Shown piece after piece: positions 30,423 through 38,861 of a stretch of 64,000 bases of DNA (position 1 is its first letter; the number at the start of each line of letters is the position of its first letter). The notes below the pieces were generated by a model that did not search any database, was not told the DNA's origin, and was given only the letters and a program-made list of their open reading frames with translations. Made by a program: the position numbers and the translations under genes. The stretch comes from Trichococcus paludicola (GTDB lineage: Bacteria; Bacillota; Bacilli; Lactobacillales; Aerococcaceae), in contig NZ_QBLC01000005.1 in assembly GCF_003052295.1 (NCBI RefSeq), positions 62,001 through 126,000 of the forward strand, written 5' to 3'.

Positions 30423-30767
30423 ATGGCAAGAAGTCGGTTTGGTGAACCTGTAGGGGAGCAAATAGAAGTTTGCCCCGTTACGCAAACGCAGGACATCATT
30501 GCAGGGAAATGGAAAATCATCATATTATGGAATTTAAGCACGCAGACGAGAAGGTTTAATGAACTTCAACGGTTGTTGCCGAATATTTCAAAAGGGATAT
30601 TAACAAGGCAATTGAGAGAATTGGAAGAAGACCGGATGGTTCACAGAGAAGTCTATAAGGAAGTTCCGCCGAAAGTAGAATATTCCTTAACACCTTTGGG
30701 GCAAAGTTTTATCCCTATTCTGAATAGTATGGGCGAGTGGAGTAAAAAAAATTTGGTGAGCAAGTAA
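30423..30767 (+). CDS. HxlR-family regulator with conserved N-terminal cysteine
   Basis: A 114-residue winged helix-turn-helix of the HxlR group (IIAGKWKIIILWNL, RRFNELQRLLPNISKGILTRQLRELEEDRMV). Cys17 in the ICPV-like motif EVCPVTQTQDII is the redox-sensing position in YodB, HypR and QorR proteins. It is divergent from the oxidoreductase, whose expression it probably represses until quinones or oxidants modify the cysteine. That mechanism is taken from the family. Confidence 0.88.
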   Translation: MARSRFGEPVGEQIEVCPVTQTQDIIAGKWKIIILWNLSTQTRRFNELQRLLPNISKGILTRQLRELEEDRMVHREVYKEVPPKVEYSLTPLGQSFIPILNSMGEWSKKNLVSK

Positions 30768-30773
30768 AACTCC

Positions 30774-30824
30774 GCGGTGATGGCGGCAATACCATTCAGA
30801 GCGGAAATCTATCGGGTTGCGTAA
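30774..30824 (+). pseudogene. Internally deleted remnant of a second yccF
   Basis: The bases read VMAAIPFRAEIYRVA and a stop. The left half matches codons 41-47 of the intact gene (VMAAVPFGREI); the right half matches its last codons (PFGAEIYRVA). The join falls at the repeated PFG-x-EI motif, as expected if the two internal repeats recombined. Confidence 0.55.
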
Positions 30825-30881
30825 CAGCTGAAGGCAGGATTTGGCGGTTGTGATTATGTAAAAATATTTATCGGTTTCTAG

Positions 30882-30952
30882 CGGGAATTGATTGTCTGTG
30901 GTGGATCCGGTGTTTTCGGACTTGCTGCAGACGGATCAGTTCCCGTTTTTTT
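30882..30952 (+). terminator. Long imperfect hairpin with T run after the HxlR gene
   Basis: CGGGAA..TGAT..GTCTG pairs with CAGAC..ATCA..TTCCCG around an inner TCCG/CGGA stem, followed by seven Ts. The remaining sequence to 31130 shows no gene. Confidence 0.55.
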
Positions 30953-31135
30953 GGATTGGATGTAAATAGATGACATATCTTAATAGAGGTAGCTTTTTGG
31001 CGTAGGAATTGGTCGTGCGGTGCATCCGTTTTGCAAATGATAACGAAATCATTTTCGAATTGGATAAACAAATAAAGTCAATTGGCGGCCAGTTGGATAC
31101 CTGATTGTAAAATAATTGACTCCCTAAGCCATCCG

Positions 31136-31164
31136 TTGACAATGCCCTATTTCTTGCGTATCCT
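31136..31164 (+). promoter_or_regulatory. Promoter of the second pgmB
   Basis: A consensus -35 TTGACA (31136-31141) and a -10 TATCCT (31159-31164), 17 bp apart. No operator or cre box is evident. Confidence 0.55.
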
Positions 31165-31224
31165 TTGAACTAATTTTAAGCTTAAGGCAACTGAGGCAGA
31201 AATGCAGACGAAAGGGATGGAGAT

Positions 31225-31890
31225 ATGAAAGCGGTACTATTTGATTTGGATGGTGTGGTCACCGATACGGCGAAGTTTCATTTTTTGGCTTGGCGCGACT
31301 TGGGAGCGGAGCTGGACATTGAAGTGGATGAGGCTTTCAACGAGGAGCTGAAAGGGGTAAGCCGCATCGATTCGCTGGAGCGCATATTGACGCAAGGCGG
31401 GGTTGCGGATAAATATTCCTCAGCCGAAAAAGATGAATTATGCGTCAAAAAGAATACCCATTATTTGGAATTGATTAAGGAAATGACGCCGGATGATATT
31501 TTGCCGGGCATCATTCCGCTGTTGGAGGAACTGAAAGCTGCCGGCATAAAAATGATCGTGACTTCCGCAAGCAAGAATGCTCCAGGAATCCTTGATCTGT
31601 TGCAGGTGCGTGCTTATTTTGATGGCATCGTCGATCCCGCAACTGTTAAGGCTGGCAAACCGGCTCCGGACATTTTTCTGGCGGGCGCCCAACTTGCGGG
31701 TGTTGATCCGGTCGATTGTGTAGGAGTCGAAGATGCGGCTTCAGGCGTTGAAGCGATCAAAGCTGCCGGCATCGTGGCGGTAGCGGTTGGCGATGAACAG
31801 GTTTTGGCTCTGGCTGACCGTGTGCTGCCGAGCACTGCGGATTTGTCGCTCGCGGTTTTGCAGGAAGCATGGGCGAAAAGCCACAAATAA
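31225..31890 (+). CDS. pgmB: Beta-phosphoglucomutase, stand-alone paralogue
   Basis: A 221-residue HAD mutase of the same length as the malP-linked enzyme and very similar throughout, with Asp8 and Asp10 in LFDLDGVVTDT, SASKNAPGILDLL and GVEDAASGVEAI. It has its own promoter and terminator and no phosphorylase next to it. It may supply beta-phosphoglucomutase activity for another disaccharide phosphorylase or when the mal operon is off. Its codon use is less GC-rich than that of the mal copy. Confidence 0.92.
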   Translation: MKAVLFDLDGVVTDTAKFHFLAWRDLGAELDIEVDEAFNEELKGVSRIDSLERILTQGGVADKYSSAEKDELCVKKNTHYLELIKEMTPDDILPGIIPLLEELKAAGIKMIVTSASKNAPGILDLLQVRAYFDGIVDPATVKAGKPAPDIFLAGAQLAGVDPVDCVGVEDAASGVEAIKAAGIVAVAVGDEQVLALADRVLPSTADLSLAVLQEAWAKSHK

Positions 31891-31922
31891 CGGATCAGAA
31901 CTTCTAAGAGATCGATAAAAGT

Positions 31923-31951
31923 GGACTTGCCAGGCGGCAAGTCTATTTTTG
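31923..31951 (+). terminator. Terminator of the second pgmB
   Basis: GACTTGCC and GGCAAGTC, four-base loop, then TATTTTT. Confidence 0.8.
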
Positions 31952-31974
31952 TTGTCGTTTTTTTGGGGCGGATT

Positions 31975-32165
31975 TGCTGGGATGGCTTCGCCGGAGCAGA
32001 CGCGAGCGGAATTCTTTCACCTCCGACGAGCCCCTGTTCGTCGGAGGACAGCATCTGACCACGCATCCAGCCCCGACCAACATTCGCTCGCAGGAGGAGA
32101 GCAGATTACCGTAACCGCACCTCCGTTGAGAAGGGCGCTCACCGGAGAAAAGCACCAGTTCCCGC
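31975..32165. repeat. CTCCG/CGGAG stem-loop element, single copy B
   Basis: One full unit of the 189-bp sequence repeated at 40361-40922, clearly alignable from GGCTTCGCCGGAGC to GAAAAGCACCAG. It includes the hairpin CTCCGACGA...TCGTCGGAG. It lies between a terminator and the next promoter; short frames across it are not gene-like. Confidence 0.75.
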
Positions 32166-32172
32166 GGATACC

Positions 32173-32186
32173 TTAAAAAATGTCGG
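32173..32186 (+). promoter_or_regulatory. Conserved box TTAAAAAATGTCGG, site 1
   Basis: An exact 14-bp match to sites at 38760 and 45135. It lies 38 bases before a TATGAT -10-like sequence (32224-32229) and about 107 bases before the GH2 start. It is a candidate activator site for the AraC-family protein at 40974. Confidence 0.6.
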
Positions 32187-32263
32187 ATATACACTATCAA
32201 ATGGCATGGCATCTGTTGCGGGATATGATTAAACTGTAAAGTGAGAGTGGGGATACCCACAAA

Positions 32264-32277
32264 TGAAAGCGTATACT
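32264..32277 (+). promoter_or_regulatory. cre box in front of the GH2-GH43-GH3 operon
   Basis: TGAAAGCGTATACT matches the CcpA consensus except at the last base. It lies between the predicted transcription start and the GH2 start codon, a position for repression. Confidence 0.5.
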
Positions 32278-32293
32278 GGAGAGGGTGGATGAA

Positions 32294-34780
32294 ATGATAG
32301 AGAAAAAATTTAATGACAAGTGGATATTCTGGGAGGACAAGAACTCCTTTGCGTTGGTATGGAATGTGCCGGAAACAGCCAAGGAAATCACGGTACCGCA
32401 TGATGCGATGTTCGAAAAGAAGGCACATGCGGACAGTCTGAACGGCGGTAACACAGGCTATTACGACGGCGGATTTTATAACTATGTGAAGACGCTCCAT
32501 GCTCCGGTTGATTACAAGGAAAAGACGGTCATCCTGAAGTTTGAAGGTGTGTATATGAACGCCATGGTGTACATAAACGGCGAGTTGGCCGGTAAAAATA
32601 TGTTCGGGTATTCAACTTTTTATGTGCGGCTGAATGATTTTCTCCGCTACGGAGAAGAAAATGAAATCCGTGTCCAAGTCCGCAATGGCGCGATGACAAA
32701 CAGCCGCTGGTATTCGGGCGGGGGAATCTATCGGGATGTCTACCTGCTTGTGTCGGATGTGACGCATCTGGTTCCAGAAGGGGTCCAGATCAAAACGGCA
32801 GAAGCCGATGAAACGTTGGCAGTGCTGGATATTGCGACAGAAGTGAAGACACGGAAGTATGCGCCAAGCCGCGTCGTGTTGGAAACCGTGATCCGCGATG
32901 CGGAAGGCAATGAAGTGGCGAAAGAACGCTCGCCTTTTGTGTTGTTTGAGCAAGAGGAACGCATCATCAAACAGCGCGTGACAGTGGATAACCCGGAGCG
33001 TTGGTCGGACGAAAATCCGAGCCTGTATACATGCGAAAGCAATCTGTACGTGGATGGGGAATTGGCGGATGAAGCCGAGACGACTTTCGGTATCCGGACG
33101 TTGCAGGTGGATGCGAAGCGCGGTTTGCGTGTGAATGGTGAAACAGTGAAACTCCGCGGCGCCTGCATCCATCACGACAGCGGTCTGCTTGGTGCAGCCA
33201 CTTACGAGGATGCCCAATTCCGTCAAATCAAACGGCTGAAGGAAGCTGGTTTCAATGCAGTCCGGATGTCCCATCACCCGATGGCGCCTGCGATGCTGCG
33301 TGCCTGCGACCTTTTAGGCATGTACGTGATGGACGAAACATTCGACATGTGGAACCGGATGAAATCCGACTACGATTACGGCCTTTATTTCCAGGAATGG
33401 TGGGAAAAAGATGTCACAGCGATGGTCCGCAAGGATTTCAATCATCCAGCCGTCATCCTTTATTCGGTCGGCAATGAAATACCGGAAATCGGGACCCCGC
33501 ATGGAGCGAAAGTATGCCACGAACTGTGCGCCAAGATCAAAGAATTGGACGATACCCGCTTCACGTTGGCGGGCATCAATGGCGTCTTTGCGGCCGGTGA
33601 TAAAGTCGATCAGATCGTGAGCGACGTTGTTTCCGATCTGCAACAGTCAGGCGAAATCGAAGGCAATGTCAATGATTTCATGACGCTGATGGATGGCCAT
33701 CTGGACGATATCGTTGTGCATCCGGCCATCTCGGAACGTTTGGAAACGGCCTGCAGTCCGATGGATATCGCGGGCTACAACTATATGACTGCCCGTTATG
33801 AAGGGGACAGCAAAGCTTATCCGAACCGCATCATGGTCGGCAGCGAAACGTACCCGCCTGAAATCGCCCGCAACTGGGACTTGGTTGAAAAACTGCCGCA
33901 AGTGATCGGCGATTTCACTTGGACCGGCTGGGATTATCTGGGGGAAGCTGGCGTCGGCGTGCCTGCTTATCAGTGGGGTGAAGGCGGCTTTGGGGCCAAG
34001 TTCCCTTGTCAATTGGCTTATGTCGGTGATTTCGACATCACCGGCATCCGCCGCCCGCTCTCCTATTTTCGCGAAATCGTTTTTGGGCTGCGGAAAAATC
34101 CGTATATCACCGTCCAAAATCCTCACCGATACGGCGAACATCTGATCAAAACGCCATGGATCATGAGCGATAACGTGTCGAGCTGGACTTGGAGCGGCTG
34201 CGAGTGGAACCCGGTGATCGTGGAAGTGTATGCGCCGGGGACGGAAATCGAACTGTTCCGCAACGGGGAATCGCTGGGCAAACAAGCTTCCGGCAAAGCT
34301 GTAGGCTATCGTGCGCTTTTCGAAACCACTTATGAGCCAGGCACCCTGACAGCTGTCGCTTACGAAAACGGTCTAGAGATCGGCCGGATGGACTTGACGA
34401 CAGCCGGCGAGGACTGCAAGTTTGTCTTTGGCGCCGAGGAAATCATGGATGAACTCATCTATGTCCCGGTTGCCTATCGTGACGCGGCAGGAAATTTGGC
34501 CGCGGATGCTGATCAGACGATCCGCTTGGCGGTTTCCGGTGACGCGGAGCTCGTCGGCTTTGGCAACGGCAATCCGAAACCGGAATCCCATCCTGATAAG
34601 CATGTGACGCAAACGTTCCTTGGCCGTGCGATGATCATCCTCAAAAAGACTGCCGATGCAGAAAACATCTTCTTGACCCTTACTGATGAGAACGGCGTTG
34701 CAGAATCGCTGAAACTGTTGCTAGCTGATTTGGAATTGGATCAACAAGCACTGCGCGTTTCGGAAAGGGTGAAGCTATGA
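32294..34780 (+). CDS. Glycoside hydrolase family 2 (beta-galactosidase-like)
   Basis: A cytoplasmic GH2 enzyme of 828 residues with no signal peptide. The N-terminal sugar-binding domain contains NTGYYDGGFYNYVKT and YSGGGIYRDVYL. The TIM barrel has acid/base Glu395 (SVGNEIPEIG) and probable nucleophile Glu518 (MVGSETYPPE); C-terminal beta domains of the DUF4982 kind follow. GGAGAGGG eight bases upstream favours 32294 over an in-frame GTG at 32285. It heads the GH2-GH43-GH3 operon and overlaps GH43 by four bases. The family covers beta-galactosidase, glucuronidase and others, so the exact substrate is open. Confidence 0.88.
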   Translation: MIEKKFNDKWIFWEDKNSFALVWNVPETAKEITVPHDAMFEKKAHADSLNGGNTGYYDGGFYNYVKTLHAPVDYKEKTVILKFEGVYMNAMVYINGELAGKNMFGYSTFYVRLNDFLRYGEENEIRVQVRNGAMTNSRWYSGGGIYRDVYLLVSDVTHLVPEGVQIKTAEADETLAVLDIATEVKTRKYAPSRVVLETVIRDAEGNEVAKERSPFVLFEQEERIIKQRVTVDNPERWSDENPSLYTCESNLYVDGELADEAETTFGIRTLQVDAKRGLRVNGETVKLRGACIHHDSGLLGAATYEDAQFRQIKRLKEAGFNAVRMSHHPMAPAMLRACDLLGMYVMDETFDMWNRMKSDYDYGLYFQEWWEKDVTAMVRKDFNHPAVILYSVGNEIPEIGTPHGAKVCHELCAKIKELDDTRFTLAGINGVFAAGDKVDQIVSDVVSDLQQSGEIEGNVNDFMTLMDGHLDDIVVHPAISERLETACSPMDIAGYNYMTARYEGDSKAYPNRIMVGSETYPPEIARNWDLVEKLPQVIGDFTWTGWDYLGEAGVGVPAYQWGEGGFGAKFPCQLAYVGDFDITGIRRPLSYFREIVFGLRKNPYITVQNPHRYGEHLIKTPWIMSDNVSSWTWSGCEWNPVIVEVYAPGTEIELFRNGESLGKQASGKAVGYRALFETTYEPGTLTAVAYENGLEIGRMDLTTAGEDCKFVFGAEEIMDELIYVPVAYRDAAGNLAADADQTIRLAVSGDAELVGFGNGNPKPESHPDKHVTQTFLGRAMIILKKTADAENIFLTLTDENGVAESLKLLLADLELDQQALRVSERVKL

Positions 34781-36426
34781 TCCGGAATCCGATTCTGCCG
34801 GGTTTTTACCCGGATCCGTCGATTTGCCGGGTCGAAGATGATTTTTATCTCGTCACTTCCAGTTTCAGTTACTTTCCGGGCGTGCCGATCTTCCACAGCA
34901 AGGATTTGGAGCAATGGGAACAAATCGGGCACGTGCTTGATCGGCCTGAACAGTTGCCGCTGACGCATGAAATGATCTCGGCCGGCATTTTTGCCCCGAC
35001 AATCCGTTATCATGACGGCACGTTTTATATGATCACGACCAATATGAGCATGGGTGTCGTCAATTTTGTCGTGACCGCCACTGATCCTGCCGGGCCTTGG
35101 TCGGACATGCACATCATCCAGGGCGCGGACGGCATCGATCCTTCCTTGTTCTGGGATGATGACGGAAAATGCTACTACACAGGGACGACCCGTTTTGATG
35201 ATGAAGCAGGGTCCAGGCAAGGCATCTGGTGCTCCGAAATCGATCTGGCCACTTTCGAGTTGGTCGGCGAGCGCCACATCATCGGGACCGGGGCCCAGGT
35301 AAACGCTGAAGCTCCGGAAGGTCCGCATTTGTACAAGAAAGACGACTATTACTATTTGATGATCGCGGAAGGTGGGACGGAACATTTCCATGCCGTCACG
35401 ATCAGCCGCAGCCAATCCATTTTCGGGGAATATGAGAACCACCAAGGGAATCCGATCCTCACTCATCGCCACCTCGGGAAAGGCTATCCGATCTGGAATG
35501 TGGGCCATGGGGATTTGGTCGAATTGCAAAATGGCGATTGGTATATGGTTTGCCTCGGTTCACGCTTGAGTGAGGGGCAACATAAACTGTTGGGCCGCGA
35601 AACCTTTCTCGTTCCAGTCGTGTGGGAAGATGGCTGGCCCGTCGTCAGCAAAGGCACAGGCAAATTGGAGTGGAGCTATCCATCCCCGGGCCTGCCGAGT
35701 TGGCAACCGGTTGGGCACGCAGTCAATGATTTCAAGGAGCCTGTCGTCGAGAGGTTTGAAGAAGAACTCGGTTTTGAGTGGAACTTTTTGGGCACGCCCC
35801 GGGAAGATTTCGCCAAGGTTGATGCGGGCCGTTTGCGCTTGAAACTGTTGAAGAATGCGCTGGTCCCATGGGAATTCGACAATACGGACGGGAGCGTCTT
35901 CAGCCGCATCTCGAAGATCGGCAAAACGAAAGAGAATATCAGCTTCGTCGGCAGACGCCAACAGCACCTGGATTTCCAGGCAACGGTCACGGTCCGTTTT
36001 TCGCCGGAGGAAAACGAAACGGCGGGCATCGTCGTCCTGCAGAACGACGCGAACCAATTGCGTCTGGAAATCGCGAAAGGTCAAGAGGGCAATCCGGTCG
36101 TGCGTTGTATCCTGGTTATTTCGCATTGTGATCAAGCCGGCATCCAGCACTTCACCGAAGCGCAGCTGGGCGAAGTCGTTGCGGCTCCGACGCAATCGGA
36201 ATTTACGCTGCAAGTGAAAGCAAACGGCTCGCGCTACAGCTTCTCCGCAGGGCCAGCCGCAGACGAAATGCAGTCGGTTGCGGATGAGGTGGACGGATCC
36301 TTCCTGGGTTCGGAAACAGCGGGCGGCTTTGTAGGTGTCTATATCGGTATGTTTGCTTCCGGAAACGGGCAAACGAAGGAAAAGTATGCAGATTTCGAGA
36401 CCTTCATTTATGAGGGATTCGAATGA
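34777..36426 (+). CDS. Beta-xylosidase / arabinofuranosidase, GH43
   Basis: A 549-residue GH43 enzyme: five-bladed propeller with base Asp13 (GFYPDPSICR), pKa-modulating Asp121 (DGIDPSLFWDDDG) and acid Glu181 (APEGPHLYKKD), then a C-terminal beta-sandwich domain (from about residue 320) as in xylan 1,4-beta-xylosidases. There is no signal peptide, so it works on imported oligosaccharides. It starts inside the GH2 stop codon (ATGA overlap), pointing to coupled translation. Confidence 0.92.
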   Translation: MIRNPILPGFYPDPSICRVEDDFYLVTSSFSYFPGVPIFHSKDLEQWEQIGHVLDRPEQLPLTHEMISAGIFAPTIRYHDGTFYMITTNMSMGVVNFVVTATDPAGPWSDMHIIQGADGIDPSLFWDDDGKCYYTGTTRFDDEAGSRQGIWCSEIDLATFELVGERHIIGTGAQVNAEAPEGPHLYKKDDYYYLMIAEGGTEHFHAVTISRSQSIFGEYENHQGNPILTHRHLGKGYPIWNVGHGDLVELQNGDWYMVCLGSRLSEGQHKLLGRETFLVPVVWEDGWPVVSKGTGKLEWSYPSPGLPSWQPVGHAVNDFKEPVVERFEEELGFEWNFLGTPREDFAKVDAGRLRLKLLKNALVPWEFDNTDGSVFSRISKIGKTKENISFVGRRQQHLDFQATVTVRFSPEENETAGIVVLQNDANQLRLEIAKGQEGNPVVRCILVISHCDQAGIQHFTEAQLGEVVAAPTQSEFTLQVKANGSRYSFSAGPAADEMQSVADEVDGSFLGSETAGGFVGVYIGMFASGNGQTKEKYADFETFIYEGFE

Positions 36427-36443
36427 GAAGGAGATTGTAAACG

Positions 36444-38636
36444 ATGATGGATGTTCAGGTACAAAAAATAGATGCCTTGATCGGCGAAATGACTTTGGAG
36501 GAAAAAATCGGACAGCTGCAGCAATGCGGGCCTTCCTTGGTGGGAGCTTTTGAAGTCAGTTTCGAGGAACTGCTTGATATGATGTTCGATGGCCGGATCA
36601 GTCAGGAAGAATTCGGCCGATTGATGAGCACCGCCGAAAAAGATTTTCATGAGGATAATCTGCGTGCCGGGAAAATCGGTTCGTACAATGGCGTCGGGGA
36701 TGCCCTGACCGCGAACAGGCTCCAGAAAATCGCCGTGGAGGAAAGCCGTTTGGGGATTCCCTTGCTGTTCGGCTATGATGTGATCCATGGTTTCCGGACG
36801 GTGACGCCGATCCCGTTGGCTGAAAGTTGCGCCTGGGATCCTGAACTATGGCAGAGAACGGCCAGAATGGCTGCGGAAGAAGCGACAGCAGCGGGCATTC
36901 ACATGACGTTCGCCCCGATGGTGGATGTCGCGAAAGATGCCCGCTGGGGACGCGTCAGTGAAGGCGCCGGTGAGGACACTTTGTTGAATGGGGACTATGG
37001 GGCAGCCAAAGTAAGAGGATTTCAAGGCGAGGACCTCTCGCAAGCGGACGCGATGGCAGCCTGCTTGAAGCACTTTGCGGCATATGGAGCCGGTGAAGCG
37101 GGTAAGGATTACAACCGGGTGGATATGTCCGAGCAGCGGTTGTGGGAAGAATATTTGCCTGCTTACAAAGCCTGCATCGATGCCGGAGCGCGTGCGGTTA
37201 TGCCGGCGTTCAACGATCTGAACGGCGTGCCGTGCACCGTGAACGAATGGCTGTTGCGGGATGTTTTGAGGGATGAATGGGGCTTCGACGGTATCACCGT
37301 GAGCGACGCGAATGCCATCGCTGAATGCGTGAACCACGGAGTCGTGGCGGATCGACAAGCGGCGGCCAAAGAAGCGCTGCGGGCTGGAATCGATATGGAC
37401 ATGACTTCGAACGTCTATGCTGAGAATCTTGCAGGTTTGATTGAGGCCGGTGAAATCGCTGAAGAATTGTTGGACCAAGCCGTTTACCGGATCCTGAAGC
37501 TTAAAATCGAATTGGGCTTGTTTGAAAATCCATATCAAACGAATGAAGACAAAGAAAAACGGACCTTGGTGAAGCGGGAATACCGGGCGCTTGCCCGCGA
37601 AGTGGCGACCAAGTCGATGGTGCTGTTGAAAAATGAGTCTATCTTGCCGCTTAATCCGCAGCAAAAAATCGCTGTCTTCGGTGCGCTTGCAAACGATCCG
37701 GGCCAGATGACGGGCGCTTGGGCAATCGGAGCGCAGGAAAATGATTGCTTCAGCTTGGCTCAAGCAATGGATGCACAGGGTATCCGCTACGCGTATCATC
37801 CCGGCATCGTCGACGGGAGCGTGGCAACGGATGAAATCGAAAAGGCAGTAGCAAGCGCGGACGTAGTGATCTTGGCTATCGGCGAGCAAAAAGAAGAGAG
37901 CGGGGAAGCCGCAAGCAAGGCGGATATCTCCTTGCCGGCCATTCAGTTGGAGCTCGCAGAAATGCTGATTCAGACAGGAAAGCCGGTTGTTGCGGTGCTG
38001 TTCAACGGCAGGCCGTTGGCGATTCCGACTGTTGCGGAACAGGTGCCCGCCATCCTTGAGGCTTGGCATCCGGGAATCGAAGCCGGGAACGCAATCTTGG
38101 ATATTCTCTATGGCGTTGTAAATCCGAGCGCAAAATTGACCACAACCTTTCCGTTCGCAACCGGGCAATGCCCGCTTTATTATGATCACATTTCCACCGG
38201 CCGTCCCGGAGGTAAGTCCAAATTCACATCAAAATATTTGGACACGCCGCTTGAACCTGTGTACCCGTTCGGCTACGGCCTGAGCTATACGACTTTTTCC
38301 TACAGCGATCTGCAAGTGGAAACAACGGATGATGTTGTCCGTCTCGCGGTGACCGTCACGAACAGCGGCGCGCGTGCAGGCGAGGAAATCGTCCAGTGCT
38401 ATGTGCAGGATAAAGTGGCCAAACGGGCGCGACCGGTCAAGCAGTTGAAAGCCTACAAGAAGGTCTTGCTTCAGCCTGGGGAATCGATTACGATGGGATT
38501 TGCAGTGCTTTTCGAAAAATTGGGCTACTATGACCGGAAAATGGATTATACTTTGGAGGTGGGCGCATTCACGTTTTTTGTGGGTGGAAATTCCAGGGAC
38601 ACCCTATCGGAAACGACTTATCTTTCGTTCGGTTAA
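36444..38636 (+). CDS. Beta-glucosidase / beta-xylosidase, GH3
   Basis: A 730-residue GH3 enzyme with the three usual domains: N-terminal barrel (MTLEEKIGQLQQ, KHFAAYGAGEAGKDYN) with nucleophile Asp288 in ITVSDANAIAE, the alpha/beta sandwich (MVLLKNESILPL, IGEQKEESGEA), and the C-terminal fibronectin-like domain (FGYGLSYTTFSYSDL). It has no signal peptide. AAGGAG precedes two ATGs (36444 and 36447). It is the last gene of the operon; with GH43 and GH2 it would finish the breakdown of hemicellulose-type oligosaccharides. Confidence 0.92.
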   Translation: MMDVQVQKIDALIGEMTLEEKIGQLQQCGPSLVGAFEVSFEELLDMMFDGRISQEEFGRLMSTAEKDFHEDNLRAGKIGSYNGVGDALTANRLQKIAVEESRLGIPLLFGYDVIHGFRTVTPIPLAESCAWDPELWQRTARMAAEEATAAGIHMTFAPMVDVAKDARWGRVSEGAGEDTLLNGDYGAAKVRGFQGEDLSQADAMAACLKHFAAYGAGEAGKDYNRVDMSEQRLWEEYLPAYKACIDAGARAVMPAFNDLNGVPCTVNEWLLRDVLRDEWGFDGITVSDANAIAECVNHGVVADRQAAAKEALRAGIDMDMTSNVYAENLAGLIEAGEIAEELLDQAVYRILKLKIELGLFENPYQTNEDKEKRTLVKREYRALAREVATKSMVLLKNESILPLNPQQKIAVFGALANDPGQMTGAWAIGAQENDCFSLAQAMDAQGIRYAYHPGIVDGSVATDEIEKAVASADVVILAIGEQKEESGEAASKADISLPAIQLELAEMLIQTGKPVVAVLFNGRPLAIPTVAEQVPAILEAWHPGIEAGNAILDILYGVVNPSAKLTTTFPFATGQCPLYYDHISTGRPGGKSKFTSKYLDTPLEPVYPFGYGLSYTTFSYSDLQVETTDDVVRLAVTVTNSGARAGEEIVQCYVQDKVAKRARPVKQLKAYKKVLLQPGESITMGFAVLFEKLGYYDRKMDYTLEVGAFTFFVGGNSRDTLSETTYLSFG

Positions 38637-38641
38637 TGGAG

Positions 38642-38680
38642 AAGGCGCGCTGAAGAAATATCGGCTGCGCCTTATTTTTC
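38642..38680 (+). terminator. Terminator of the GH2-GH43-GH3 operon
   Basis: AAGGCGC and GCGCCTT arms with an extended inner pairing, followed by ATTTTT. Confidence 0.7.
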
Positions 38681-38759
38681 ATTTCAAATATAAACTTTCT
38701 AATCGGGAAAAGTTTTTAAAACAACAAAGTAAACCCTTTCTAAAATAAAATGATGTATA

Positions 38760-38773
38760 TTAAAAAATGTCGG
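38760..38773 (+). promoter_or_regulatory. Conserved box TTAAAAAATGTCGG, site 2
   Basis: Exact copy of the 14-bp box, 43 bases before a TATAAT at 38817-38822 and 88 bases before the transporter start. Confidence 0.6.
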
Positions 38774-38861
38774 ATTATCAGTAAATAATAACATGGTCGT
38801 TTGGTAAGCGGTTTTATATAATGTGATTATCAAGCTTGATATAAAAAAGGAGTGATACTTT

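Noticed and set aside
30868-31142. Short minus-strand frames between the HxlR gene and the second pgmB
   Set aside because: No ribosome site, no family features; one overlaps the terminator hairpin.
36846-38189. 447-codon minus-strand frame
   Set aside because: Lies opposite the GH3 gene, which has clear catalytic motifs; the minus frame has no recognisable protein and is a shadow.
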